Source: UBA9410 sp036123585
Lineage (GTDB): Bacteria > Actinomycetota > Acidimicrobiia > Acidimicrobiales > MedAcidi-G1
Assembly: GCA_036123585.1 (NCBI GenBank)
Contig: JAZADN010000089.1
Coordinates: forward strand, 1-64,000
Direction: 5' to 3'
Length of the DNA: 64,000 nucleotides
In this document: positions 47,161 through 57,129 of the stretch, one piece after another
Position numbering within the stretch: position 1 is the stretch's first letter
How the letters are laid out: each line of letters opens with the position of its first letter
Translations under genes and position numbers: made by a program
The notes under the pieces: generated by a model
Seen by the model: the letters and a program-made list of their open reading frames with translations, nothing else
Told to the model about the DNA's origin: nothing
The model's database searches: none

Positions 47161-49713
47161 TCAAGTCGATCCGAGGATCCGAGATGCCTCGTACTGCTCG
47201 AGTGCCCCTGACTGAAGCAGCGACTCGATCCGGGCGGGATCCATGCCAAGGTCCTCTGAGCAGAACACCCGTGTGTGTTCGCCGATCATCGGCGCTGGCT
47301 CCTGACGGGGGCGGGCCATGGCCGTTCCGGTGAAGCAAGACCCCTCGAAGGTGGTCGTGGCGCCACTGAGACCCTGCTGGGCGATCTCGGCCAGGAACCC
47401 CCGGGCCGCCAGGTGTGGGTCGTCCAGTTGCTCGAGCGTGCTCATCACTCGCCCGGCCGGCACACCCTCGGCCTGGCAGAGTTCCTGGACCTCGGCGGGG
47501 GAGAGCCCCAATGTCCACTCGGCAATCCGCTCGTCGATCTCCCGTCTGGCGACGTCCCGCCCGGTGAAGTGGTCGTAGGAGGGCGCCCGGGCCCAGTCTG
47601 GATCGCCCATGGCGCGCTGGAGGCCGGTCCAGTCGGCATCGTCACGAACGCACACCACGGCCCAGCGCTCCTCGCCCTCGCATGGATAGACGCCCCACGG
47701 TGCCCCTTCGGGCGAGTCGTTGCCCCGCGGGCGGGCTGACCCGGGCGAGAGGCTTTCCGACAAGAACAGGTCCGCCAAGGTGGCCATGAGAGCCTCGACC
47801 TGTGCCACCTCGACATGGGCACCCGGTGCCCCACGATCACGACCGATCAGAGCCGCCAGTGCCCCGATGGCGCTGATCCGGCCTGCCAGATGGTCAGGAT
47901 GGATGGCGTTGCTGCCCGGAGGTCCTTCGTCGTCGTCGAACGCCCAGAGCCAACTGAGTCCTCCAGCGGTCTGAAGAGTTGGCCCGTATCCACTCCAATC
48001 CGCTTGAAGCCCACGGGAGCCCATCAGTTGGCTGCTCACCATGACCATGGACGCCTTCCGCAGCCGGAGAGACTCCCAGCCGAGGCCGAGTCGGTCCATT
48101 GTTCCCGTCGAGTTGTTCTCCACCACGACGTCCGCCCAGTCGAGGAGCCGGTCGGTGACCTCCAGAGCGTCGGGATTCTTCAGGTCGAGACCCAGGCACC
48201 GTTTGTTCCGGCTTGACGAGGCGAATGAGGCGGTCATCTCGCCGCCCAGGACGATCCGGATGAAGTCCGGATAGGCGTGGCTCTCGACCTTGACCGTATC
48301 GGCACCGTATTCGGCGAGGATCCGCGAGCACTCCACGCCGACACCCCCGTGCCCGAAGTCGGCCACCCGCAGACCCTCGAGGGGAAGGCCCCGGTGTGTC
48401 TCAGGCCGCCTATCCCGATCTGGTCGCAGGAGAGCCGGTAGCGACGACTCGAAACGGAAGCGTGGCCCAGCGAACCCTGCCTCGTGCTCGCCGAGTTCCG
48501 GTGCCCGGACACGATGGCCGACCCGGTGGCCATCGATCTCCATGGCTCCGGAAACCAACGAGCCGGTCAACGGCCGGTCGTCAGGACCCGGCATGACCTC
48601 CGTCCGGAGGAAGGTTCCCCGGGAGGCGAAGTGCTCGTCGGCCAAGACATCGCTCGGAGACAGCAGCGGGGTGGCGACGATGCCGCGATTCTGAGCCTCC
48701 CGGCATCCCTCCACCATGGTGAGGCCGGACCAGTGCTCCGCGTACAGCGGGTTGAGGACGTCCAGATTCATCAACCGGTTGAAGAAACTGTCCCAATACT
48801 CGTCGGCGAACGCCTCCGGTGAACCCATCCACTCCCACAGAGCCCGCCACTGACCAGGAGCGATCACCACGAGGCGGACCTTCCCGTCAGCGCATTCGAC
48901 GGTCGGGTACATCGGACTATCACCGGATCGCACCGCTGGTGGGAGCGACGCACGGTTGACGGTGTCGCTGGCGTTGGCGATGCCCCACGTGTTCATCTGG
49001 GCAAGTGCCTCGAGGGCCGACACGTCGAGATGCTGTCCACCGCCACCACGAGCCCGATGGACCAGGCCGACGAGCACGGCGAGGGTTCCCGCTACCCCGA
49101 CTGTGTCGGAGGCCAACGCACCGGGGATCAGCAACGGTGGCTTCCCGGGGATCCCACTGAGGTGCAGCCACCCGGACAGGCCGAACAGGACGTCGTCTGT
49201 CACCTCTAGGTGCCGGTCCGGTCCAGTGTGGCCAAGGCCGGAAAGCGACGCGAATACAAGTTCAGAGTTGACGGCCAGTAGATCCTCTGGGCCGACGCCA
49301 AGGGTGGCAAGGTGGCCGGGTTGGTACGACTCGACCAGAACGTCTGCCTCTGCCGCCAGCGCAATGAGTCGATCTCGTCCCCCTGCCGTTTCCAGGTCCA
49401 GGACGGCACTCCGCTTGTTGGTGTTCCTGACTGCGAAGTGCAGCGACATTCCTTGACGATCCTCGTCGCCTGAAGGACCGGCCGGTGTCGGGGCGAAAGG
49501 TGGCCGGCGTCGGCTCCCGGCTCCTTCTGGAGGTTCGATGCGGAGTACGTCGGCTCCAAGGTCTGCCAGGAGGCGGCCACATAGATCACCTCGGACGTCC
49601 GTCAGGTCGAGAACGCGGAGGTCCGCCAACGGCCGGTTGGTTGGTGGCGGGGAAGCACCGGGCGCTCGCATCCGGGTGGCCGAGTCCGAGTTCGACGGGG
49701 TTGGCGCTGGCAT
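47161..49713 (-). CDS. Tandem-domain type III CoA-transferase (CaiB/BaiF family)
   Basis: An 850-residue protein made of two CaiB/BaiF CoA-transferase units where family members are usually about 400. Unit 1 (about 30-410) starts PLADLRVLDLTDVRGDLCGRLLADLGADVLRIE and contains GLGHTGP and GGGGQHLDVS. Unit 2 (about 440-850) starts LEGLRVADFGHGGVGVECSRILAEYGADTVKVE with NKRCLGLDL and GAPGAHVEVAQVE. Type III enzymes move CoA between carboxylates, and related ones racemise acyl-CoAs. A fused dimer may recognise an unsymmetrical substrate pair. GTG at 49716 is an alternative start. It heads the run that includes both methyltransferases. Confidence 0.9.
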   Translation of the reverse strand: MPAPTPSNSDSATRMRAPGASPPPTNRPLADLRVLDLTDVRGDLCGRLLADLGADVLRIEPPEGAGSRRRPPFAPTPAGPSGDEDRQGMSLHFAVRNTNKRSAVLDLETAGGRDRLIALAAEADVLVESYQPGHLATLGVGPEDLLAVNSELVFASLSGLGHTGPDRHLEVTDDVLFGLSGWLHLSGIPGKPPLLIPGALASDTVGVAGTLAVLVGLVHRARGGGGQHLDVSALEALAQMNTWGIANASDTVNRASLPPAVRSGDSPMYPTVECADGKVRLVVIAPGQWRALWEWMGSPEAFADEYWDSFFNRLMNLDVLNPLYAEHWSGLTMVEGCREAQNRGIVATPLLSPSDVLADEHFASRGTFLRTEVMPGPDDRPLTGSLVSGAMEIDGHRVGHRVRAPELGEHEAGFAGPRFRFESSLPALLRPDRDRRPETHRGLPLEGLRVADFGHGGVGVECSRILAEYGADTVKVESHAYPDFIRIVLGGEMTASFASSSRNKRCLGLDLKNPDALEVTDRLLDWADVVVENNSTGTMDRLGLGWESLRLRKASMVMVSSQLMGSRGLQADWSGYGPTLQTAGGLSWLWAFDDDEGPPGSNAIHPDHLAGRISAIGALAALIGRDRGAPGAHVEVAQVEALMATLADLFLSESLSPGSARPRGNDSPEGAPWGVYPCEGEERWAVVCVRDDADWTGLQRAMGDPDWARAPSYDHFTGRDVARREIDERIAEWTLGLSPAEVQELCQAEGVPAGRVMSTLEQLDDPHLAARGFLAEIAQQGLSGATTTFEGSCFTGTAMARPRQEPAPMIGEHTRVFCSEDLGMDPARIESLLQSGALEQYEASRILGST

Positions 49714-49758
49714 CACCGTGGGTCTAGCACCCGGCCCGGCGCGACTGTGACCCGGGAC

Positions 49759-49764
49759 TACCCT
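49759..49764 (+). promoter_or_regulatory. Likely leaderless -10 box (TACCCT)
   Basis: TACCCT ends 6 bases before the GTG at 49771 and favours that start over the GTG at 49747. Confidence 0.4.
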
Positions 49765-49770
49765 TCGCCC

Positions 49771-51006
49771 GTGCTCACGCTCCGCTCCACGACCGTCGGG
49801 CCGCCTGGTGCAGGACCCGGTCGGGGCAGCGGAGACCCGCCGCGTCGTAGCCGGCCCCTGCCACGCGGGTTTCTTCTGAGCACGGCTCTGGTGCTCGGCC
49901 TCTTGGTAGGGCCGGCAGGTGCCGTTGAGGACACGGAGGACATCAGGGATGCGCGAGACAGGAGGGAAGTGGCCAAGAACCGTGCCGCCGATGTCGCAGA
50001 GGAACTCCAGCTCGTCGAGGCCGCTGACGAGGAGGTGTCCGACGCACTCCAGTCCCTCGATGAGGCAGTCGCCCTCCAGGAAGCCCGTATCCTCGCCGCC
50101 CGCCAGGCCATCGAGGCCGCTGAGGCAGAGGCCACGTTGCGGTGGGTCCAGGCCGAGGAGATACGCGACGAGGTCGTCACCCTTCGCCGTCGAATCCAGG
50201 AACTGGCTGTCGACGTCTATATCGGAAGGATCCGTCCCGGAAGTCTGCTCGAGTCCAACGACCTGACCGCCGGGGTTCGACGGGCGGCCATCCTCGATGC
50301 CGTCACCGGCGACCGCGGAGACCTGGTCGACCGGATGCGTGCCCTCGAGTCCGACTTGGAGGACGTAGCGCTCTCGGCAGACGACGCCATCCGCGACGCC
50401 GAAGTCCGGCAGCGGGAATTGGAGTCGGCGATCCTGTTACTGGACCGCCGAATCGCCACGAAACAGAGTGTTCAGGACGAACTCCGCGATCGGATCGACG
50501 ACTACGAGGAGGAGATCCGCAAGTTCGAACGCGAGGAGTACCTCATGGCAATCCTCATCGACAACCTGATCGCCGAGGAACTCCGCAAGTCAGCCCCTGA
50601 CCTGACCAAGGAGTCCGGCCAGGGCTTCATCATGCCGATGGAGGGGCGAGTCGGGTCGGGATTTGGGATGCGGATCCACCCCATCTTCGGCACCGAGCGG
50701 ATGCACAACGGTGTCGATATTGCATGCGTGCGGGGGCAGCCCATCTGGGCAGCAAAGGCCGGCAAGGTGATCTTCGCGGGGTGGAAGAACGGATACGGAA
50801 ACGTGGTCCTCATCGAGCATGAGGGACCGGTCATCACCCTCTACGCCCATCAGGAGAAGATCCACGTGTCGCCGGGATACGCGATTGGTAAGGGCGACGT
50901 GATTGGGTCATGCGGGTCCACGGGCTGGTCGACTGGACCACACCTCCACTTCGAGGTCCGCACCGGCGGCGAGCCGAAGGATCCCATGATCGTGCTCCCC
51001 GGCTGA
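49771..51006 (+). CDS. M23 (LytM/EnvC-like) peptidase with coiled coil
   Basis: A 411-residue exported protein. A basic stretch (PPRRSRPLPRG) leads to a signal anchor (FLLSTALVLGLLVGPAGA, about 35-52). Residues 55-280 are a long charged coiled coil (for example EELQLVEAADEEVSDALQSL), then a LytM domain with the zinc motifs MHNGVDI (H-x3-D), TLYAHQ and HLHFEV. It is built like EnvC and actinobacterial RipA-type activators that split or regulate septal peptidoglycan cleavage. All zinc ligands appear present, so it may be an active endopeptidase. GTG at 49747 would add 8 residues. Confidence 0.88.
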   Translation: MLTLRSTTVGPPGAGPGRGSGDPPRRSRPLPRGFLLSTALVLGLLVGPAGAVEDTEDIRDARDRREVAKNRAADVAEELQLVEAADEEVSDALQSLDEAVALQEARILAARQAIEAAEAEATLRWVQAEEIRDEVVTLRRRIQELAVDVYIGRIRPGSLLESNDLTAGVRRAAILDAVTGDRGDLVDRMRALESDLEDVALSADDAIRDAEVRQRELESAILLLDRRIATKQSVQDELRDRIDDYEEEIRKFEREEYLMAILIDNLIAEELRKSAPDLTKESGQGFIMPMEGRVGSGFGMRIHPIFGTERMHNGVDIACVRGQPIWAAKAGKVIFAGWKNGYGNVVLIEHEGPVITLYAHQEKIHVSPGYAIGKGDVIGSCGSTGWSTGPHLHFEVRTGGEPKDPMIVLPG

Positions 51007-51009
51007 AGA

Positions 51010-51070
51010 CCCTCCTCCGGCCAGTGCTGTGGCGAATGGCCGTGAACCTCTGGCCAAAGCCGGAGGAGGG
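51010..51070. terminator. Bidirectional terminator between M23 gene and hppA
   Basis: A perfect 12-base inverted repeat (51010-51021 with 51059-51070) encloses a second 5-base stem (TGGCC/GGCCA, 51037-51041 with 51052-51056). It lies between two convergent genes, the expected place for a shared terminator. No strong T-run is present. Confidence 0.65.
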
Positions 51071-51124
51071 GCCCCGCAGGACCCCTCCGATACGGATAGT
51101 CCCGGCAGAGGCGGGCGGGAAGTG

Positions 51125-53221
<2,097 letters not shown>

Positions 53222-53374
53222 GGAAGGGTCTCCTCAGGTGATGGGGGACGGTTCTCGTCCTGCCCCGGCAGTGGGGGCGGGCGGGTCTCCGGAGTCGCTC
53301 CGGGACGGGACTGACCCTAGCGACCGGGACCCCGGCTCCCGACACCATGAGGCAACGGCAGTCATCCTGTGACA

Positions 53375-53406
53375 GTTGCCGAACACAGAGGCAGGCGTTC
53401 GGCAAC
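53375..53406. other. 10-base perfect inverted repeat between hppA and the folate gene
   Basis: GTTGCCGAAC (53375-53384) and GTTCGGCAAC (53397-53406) flank a 12-base spacer, in the 250-base gap between divergent genes. It could be an operator read by a dimeric regulator or a leader hairpin. The remainder of the gap shows only a minus-strand TAGGGT box (53319-53314) that might serve hppA. Confidence 0.4.
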
Positions 53407-53471
53407 AGGTTTCCGGACGTCGCGTAGCCGTGAAGGCGACTTCCTGCGCTTTCATTTGCCACGATGGGGAA

Positions 53472-54104
53472 GTGGACGACCTGGCTCTGACTGTCGAAGA
53501 ACTCCGCGCCGGAATGCTTGCCCGACGTCGGGCTCTGCCTACCGGCGTGGTGGCCCGCCACTCGGCTCTGGTCGTGGAACGACTGCGGAACCTGCCCGAA
53601 GTGGAGACTGCCGCTTCGGTTGGCGCCTACCTGGGGGTCCGTGGCGAGGTGGACCTCGGAGGGCTCTTCGGCCCGGGGCTTCCCGATGAAGCCCCAGCGG
53701 GTGGGGTGGTGCCGGGGAGAGTGGCGTTGCCGGTGACAACGCCGGGGAAGGCCCTTCAATTCGTCGTGCCTGCCGGCCCGTTGGTCGAGGGTCCCTTCGG
53801 GATCCTGCAACCAGCGATCAGCCCCGAAGGCGGCGATCCTCTGGACCCCATGGACCTCGATGTGGTCTTGGTCCCGTCGGTGGTCGTCGACCCTCGGGGC
53901 AACCGGATCGGCCATGGCGCCGGCTTCTACGACCGGACGTTCGCCGCGGTCTCGGAGGCCAGGCACTCCGGCACTCCTGGAGCACGGATTCCCCTCTTGG
54001 TGGGCGTGTGCCACGACTTCCAGGTGGTCGCTGGCATCGAGGCCCGACCCTGGGACGTACCCCTCGACCTGATCGTCACCGAGGTGGGCCTCATCAGGCC
54101 CTGA
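53472..54104 (+). CDS. 5-formyltetrahydrofolate cyclo-ligase
   Basis: A 210-residue protein of the 5-FCL family, which recycles 5-formyl-THF to 5,10-methenyl-THF with ATP. Family motifs: ELRAGMLARRRALP (basic N-terminal helix), VALPVTTPGKALQF, DVVLVPSVVVDPRGNRIGHGAGFYDRTF (folate/ATP-binding G-rich loop, about 135-162) and the end VPLDLIVTE. An earlier in-frame start at 53376 overlaps the inverted repeat and gives an unlike N-terminus; GTG at 53472 fits. It could support C1 flow from sarcosine demethylation, though the genes are 17 kb apart. Confidence 0.88.
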   Translation: MDDLALTVEELRAGMLARRRALPTGVVARHSALVVERLRNLPEVETAASVGAYLGVRGEVDLGGLFGPGLPDEAPAGGVVPGRVALPVTTPGKALQFVVPAGPLVEGPFGILQPAISPEGGDPLDPMDLDVVLVPSVVVDPRGNRIGHGAGFYDRTFAAVSEARHSGTPGARIPLLVGVCHDFQVVAGIEARPWDVPLDLIVTEVGLIRP

Positions 54105-54162
54105 CGAGGTCCCGGCAGAAAAAGTGCCGCCAGGCACCATGTGACACCCGCACGCTCCCGGG

Positions 54163-55581
54163 ATGGGCGATGATCAAGCCGTGCGCATCATCGTGGTGGG
54201 AGCAGGCGAGGTCGGCACCTACGTCGCCGACCGCCTGAGTGGCCAAGATCACGACGTGGTCCTCATCGAGGCCGACGCTGAGCGGTACCGGCAGCTCGAA
54301 CAGGAGATGGAAGGCCTCGACGTCCACAAGGTGCTGGGAAGCGGCACCGACCCCGAGGCCCTGCGGGAAGCGGGAGTGGAGGACACGGACCTGCTGGTGG
54401 CCGTCACCAAGGGCGACGAGGTCAACATCCTGTGCGCCTTGTTGGCCCGGCACTCCGGCGTTCCCAAGACCGTCGTCCGCGTCGAGTCGCGGCGGTTGCG
54501 GAGGGCACAGTCGGCGGCCCTGTTCGCCGGCGCCGACGACCACCTTGTCATCGACCCGGACGAGGAGGTGGCCGACGCCGTGCTGCGTCTCGTCGCCCTC
54601 CCTGGGGCCCTCGAGCTCAACGAGATGGCTGGTGGCGAGGTTGTGGTCCTCAGCGCCCGGCTCCCCGGGCACGCCCCGCTGGTCGGCGAGTCCCTTCGCC
54701 GGCTCGGCCAGCGCCTCGAGCCTGACTGGGATTTCATCGTGGGGTCGATCACCCGCCGCGAGAACGAGGACGAGGCAGAGCGAACGGTCGTCCCCCGGGG
54801 TGACTGGACACTCCGCGAGGGCGACCTCTTGACCGTGATCTGCAAAAAGCGCGCGCTGGAGTCGGTTACCCGGGACCTAGGCCTAGCTCGGGAGGTGCCC
54901 GACCACGCACTCCTCCTAGGTGGAGGACGGACGGCCGAGATGCTGGCCGGGTCTCTCATGGAACGCGGCATCGACGTGGCCATCATCGAGAAGCGAGAGG
55001 ATCGCGCCAGGCAGTTGGCCGATCGTCTCGGCGTCCTCGTCTTCCCGGGCGACATCACCGACGCCTCGCTACTTGATGACGCCGGGGTGGCCAAGCCTCG
55101 GGGCGTCGTCGTGGCTCTCACCGGCCACGATGACGCCAACGTCCTCGCCTGCCTGTACGCCAAGACGGCCAGCCGCCGGTACCGCGGCGAGGACGGTCCG
55201 GAAACCATCGCCGTGGTGCACCGACTCCAACTTCTGGACCTGCTGGAGGCCCACGAGGTTGACGCCACGATCAGCCCGCGCACCGCAACCGCAAACAGCG
55301 TGCTGCGATTCGTCCGCGGCGAGGGCGACACAGTGGCCGCGGTATCCACGTCCCTTCACGGCGACGCCGAAGTGCTCGAGTTCGCGGTGGCTCCGGGTTG
55401 CTCGTGCGACGGGAGGTTGATCTCCGACCTCGGCCTCCACGAGGACGTCCTCATTGGGGCGATCGTGCGCGATGGAAAGCCCCAGATCGCCCGGGGACGC
55501 AGCACACTCCGGGCACGGGACCACGTGGTTGCCGTGGTCCGGCCCGGTCAGGCCGAGCGCCTGTCCGAGCTCTTCGAGTAG
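54163..55581 (+). CDS. trkA: Trk potassium uptake NAD-binding regulatory protein
   Basis: A 472-residue TrkA with two RCK units: a first NAD-binding domain (IIVVGAGEVGTYVADRL near 9-25, IEADAERYRQL) plus RCK-C, then a second from about 248 (LLLGGGRTAEMLAGSL, IIEKREDRA). It sits on the cytoplasmic face and gates TrkH channels in response to nucleotides. GTG at 54181 would be a shorter start, at VRIIVVGAG. Two TrkH-type genes follow directly (21 bases, then a 4-base overlap), so trkA and both trkH genes form one operon. Confidence 0.95.
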   Translation: MGDDQAVRIIVVGAGEVGTYVADRLSGQDHDVVLIEADAERYRQLEQEMEGLDVHKVLGSGTDPEALREAGVEDTDLLVAVTKGDEVNILCALLARHSGVPKTVVRVESRRLRRAQSAALFAGADDHLVIDPDEEVADAVLRLVALPGALELNEMAGGEVVVLSARLPGHAPLVGESLRRLGQRLEPDWDFIVGSITRRENEDEAERTVVPRGDWTLREGDLLTVICKKRALESVTRDLGLAREVPDHALLLGGGRTAEMLAGSLMERGIDVAIIEKREDRARQLADRLGVLVFPGDITDASLLDDAGVAKPRGVVVALTGHDDANVLACLYAKTASRRYRGEDGPETIAVVHRLQLLDLLEAHEVDATISPRTATANSVLRFVRGEGDTVAAVSTSLHGDAEVLEFAVAPGCSCDGRLISDLGLHEDVLIGAIVRDGKPQIARGRSTLRARDHVVAVVRPGQAERLSELFE

Positions 55582-55602
55582 CCCGCTAGGACCTGGAGCC
55601 CC

Positions 55603-57129
55603 GTGTTCCGTCGGATCCTCACCGGAAATACTGCGGGAGTAGGCCTGTCCGAGTCGTGGTCAGCGGCGGGGTCGATGGCTGCGGTCGTTGCACTTGGGGC
55701 GACAGCGCTGTTGGCCACCGCCGCGGGGCTGGTGGACCTGCTCGGGGCCGGCGACGACACGGCCGCCCTGTTGGTTGTCGGAGGACTCATAGGACTAGTT
55801 GCGGGGCTCCTCCACGCCCGGGCCCGGAGGAACGATCGAATCCGGGATGCTGACGTGCTCGTCGGCACCGTCGCCAGCCTGCTTGGCTTCCTCCTCGCTG
55901 TAGCCGGACTTCTCCTAATCGCCGGGACGGCACCCTTCACGGCGTCCGGCGTGCTGGACGCCATCACCGATGCCACGGCAGCGGGGACGACCACCGCGCT
56001 GGGCGTTCTCCAGCCACCCGTGGACGACCACGGAGGACGCCTGCTCCTGGCCGGTGCCCAGTGGCTGGGTGGCCTCGGCGCCCTAGTGGTCGGCGTGGCC
56101 ATCCTGCCGTTCTTCGGCGCGGGACGCGAGTTCGCTGACCGTTCCAGTCGCGTCGGTCGGCGCCCCATGACCCCCGATCAGGCCACGGCCGTGCGGAATC
56201 TGCTGGTGCTCCACGGCACGGTCAGTCTCGGCACTTGGGTGGCGTACGCGTTGGCCGGCGCGGCGCCGTTCGACGCACTGCTCCTGGCCATGGCGACGGC
56301 TTCCACCGGAGGCATGGCTGTCGGCGCACCGCTGGACTCCGCCTCCCTCCAGTGGGTGGCCGTCGCCGGGATGCTGGTGGCTGGGACCTCGCTAGTGGTG
56401 CTGTGGCGCCTAGCCCACGGTAGGTCCAGGAACCTGTGGCGGTCGGACGAGCTGCAGATCTACGTGGGACTGGTCCTGTCCGGCACCCTGCTGTTCCTGC
56501 TGTGGACCGATGGCTCAGGTGCCGAGGGGCTCCGACGGGCCGCCTTCACGGTGACCTCATCGGTGACCACCACCGGGTTCCCTTCGGCGCCCGGGGGCAC
56601 ATGGGCGCCGGCCGCACCCGTCCTGCTGCTCGGACTTGCGTCCATCGGTCCCATGGTGGGCTCTGCCGGGGGCGGTCTACAGATCCTGCGACACCGGATC
56701 CTCGCCCAGGCCGCCATCCGGGAGATGCTCCGCCAACTGCACCCCCGGAGCCTCACCATGGTTCGCCTCGGGGGTCGCGTGGCCGACGAGGACACCCTGT
56801 CAAAGGTCGTGGTCACACAGTTCCTGTTCGTCAGCACCCTCTTCGCCACGGCGTGTCTGGCCGCAATCGGTGGGCTGGACCTTCCCGCCGCCCTGAGCGC
56901 TGCGGTCCACGCCATCTCGACTGCTGGCCCGGTGCGAACGCTGGACGGGGTAGTTGTCGACCCGTCCTCATGGCCGGGCTGGGTCCGCCTGTCCCTCCTG
57001 CCGGCGATGGTGGTCGGTCGGCTGTCCGTCTACCCGGCCTTCGTAGCCATCGGAACCGGGGTGGGCATCGTCCGGGACCGGACAAGAATCCGGCGACGGT
57101 GGCGTTCATGTAGGAGGCATCGGACGTGA
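55603..57129 (+). CDS. Divergent TrkH-family potassium transporter subunit
   Basis: A 508-residue membrane protein of the Trk/Ktr channel family with four pore-loop repeats. Loops 2-4 keep the selectivity-filter glycine (TASTGGMA, VTTTGFPS, ISTAGPVR), but loop 1 reads AAGTTTALG where TrkH proteins have STTGAT, so the filter Gly is apparently Ala. Other features are the GQWLGG-like QWLGGLGALVVG helix and GSAGGGLQILR near the third repeat. The stop overlaps the next trkH by 4 bases. It probably forms a mixed channel with the neighbour or has lost transport function. Confidence 0.8.
   Translation: MFRRILTGNTAGVGLSESWSAAGSMAAVVALGATALLATAAGLVDLLGAGDDTAALLVVGGLIGLVAGLLHARARRNDRIRDADVLVGTVASLLGFLLAVAGLLLIAGTAPFTASGVLDAITDATAAGTTTALGVLQPPVDDHGGRLLLAGAQWLGGLGALVVGVAILPFFGAGREFADRSSRVGRRPMTPDQATAVRNLLVLHGTVSLGTWVAYALAGAAPFDALLLAMATASTGGMAVGAPLDSASLQWVAVAGMLVAGTSLVVLWRLAHGRSRNLWRSDELQIYVGLVLSGTLLFLLWTDGSGAEGLRRAAFTVTSSVTTTGFPSAPGGTWAPAAPVLLLGLASIGPMVGSAGGGLQILRHRILAQAAIREMLRQLHPRSLTMVRLGGRVADEDTLSKVVVTQFLFVSTLFATACLAAIGGLDLPAALSAAVHAISTAGPVRTLDGVVVDPSSWPGWVRLSLLPAMVVGRLSVYPAFVAIGTGVGIVRDRTRIRRRWRSCRRHRT

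Noticed and set aside
45585..49713. A natural-product cluster, suggested by the TylF-type methyltransferase
   Set aside because: No polyketide, peptide synthetase or glycosyltransferase genes are nearby.
53222..53471. Possible 6S RNA beside the 5-formyl-THF cyclo-ligase gene, as in many proteobacteria
   Set aside because: The gap has a short dyad but not the long open-complex-like hairpin of 6S RNA, and this linkage is not typical of actinobacteria.
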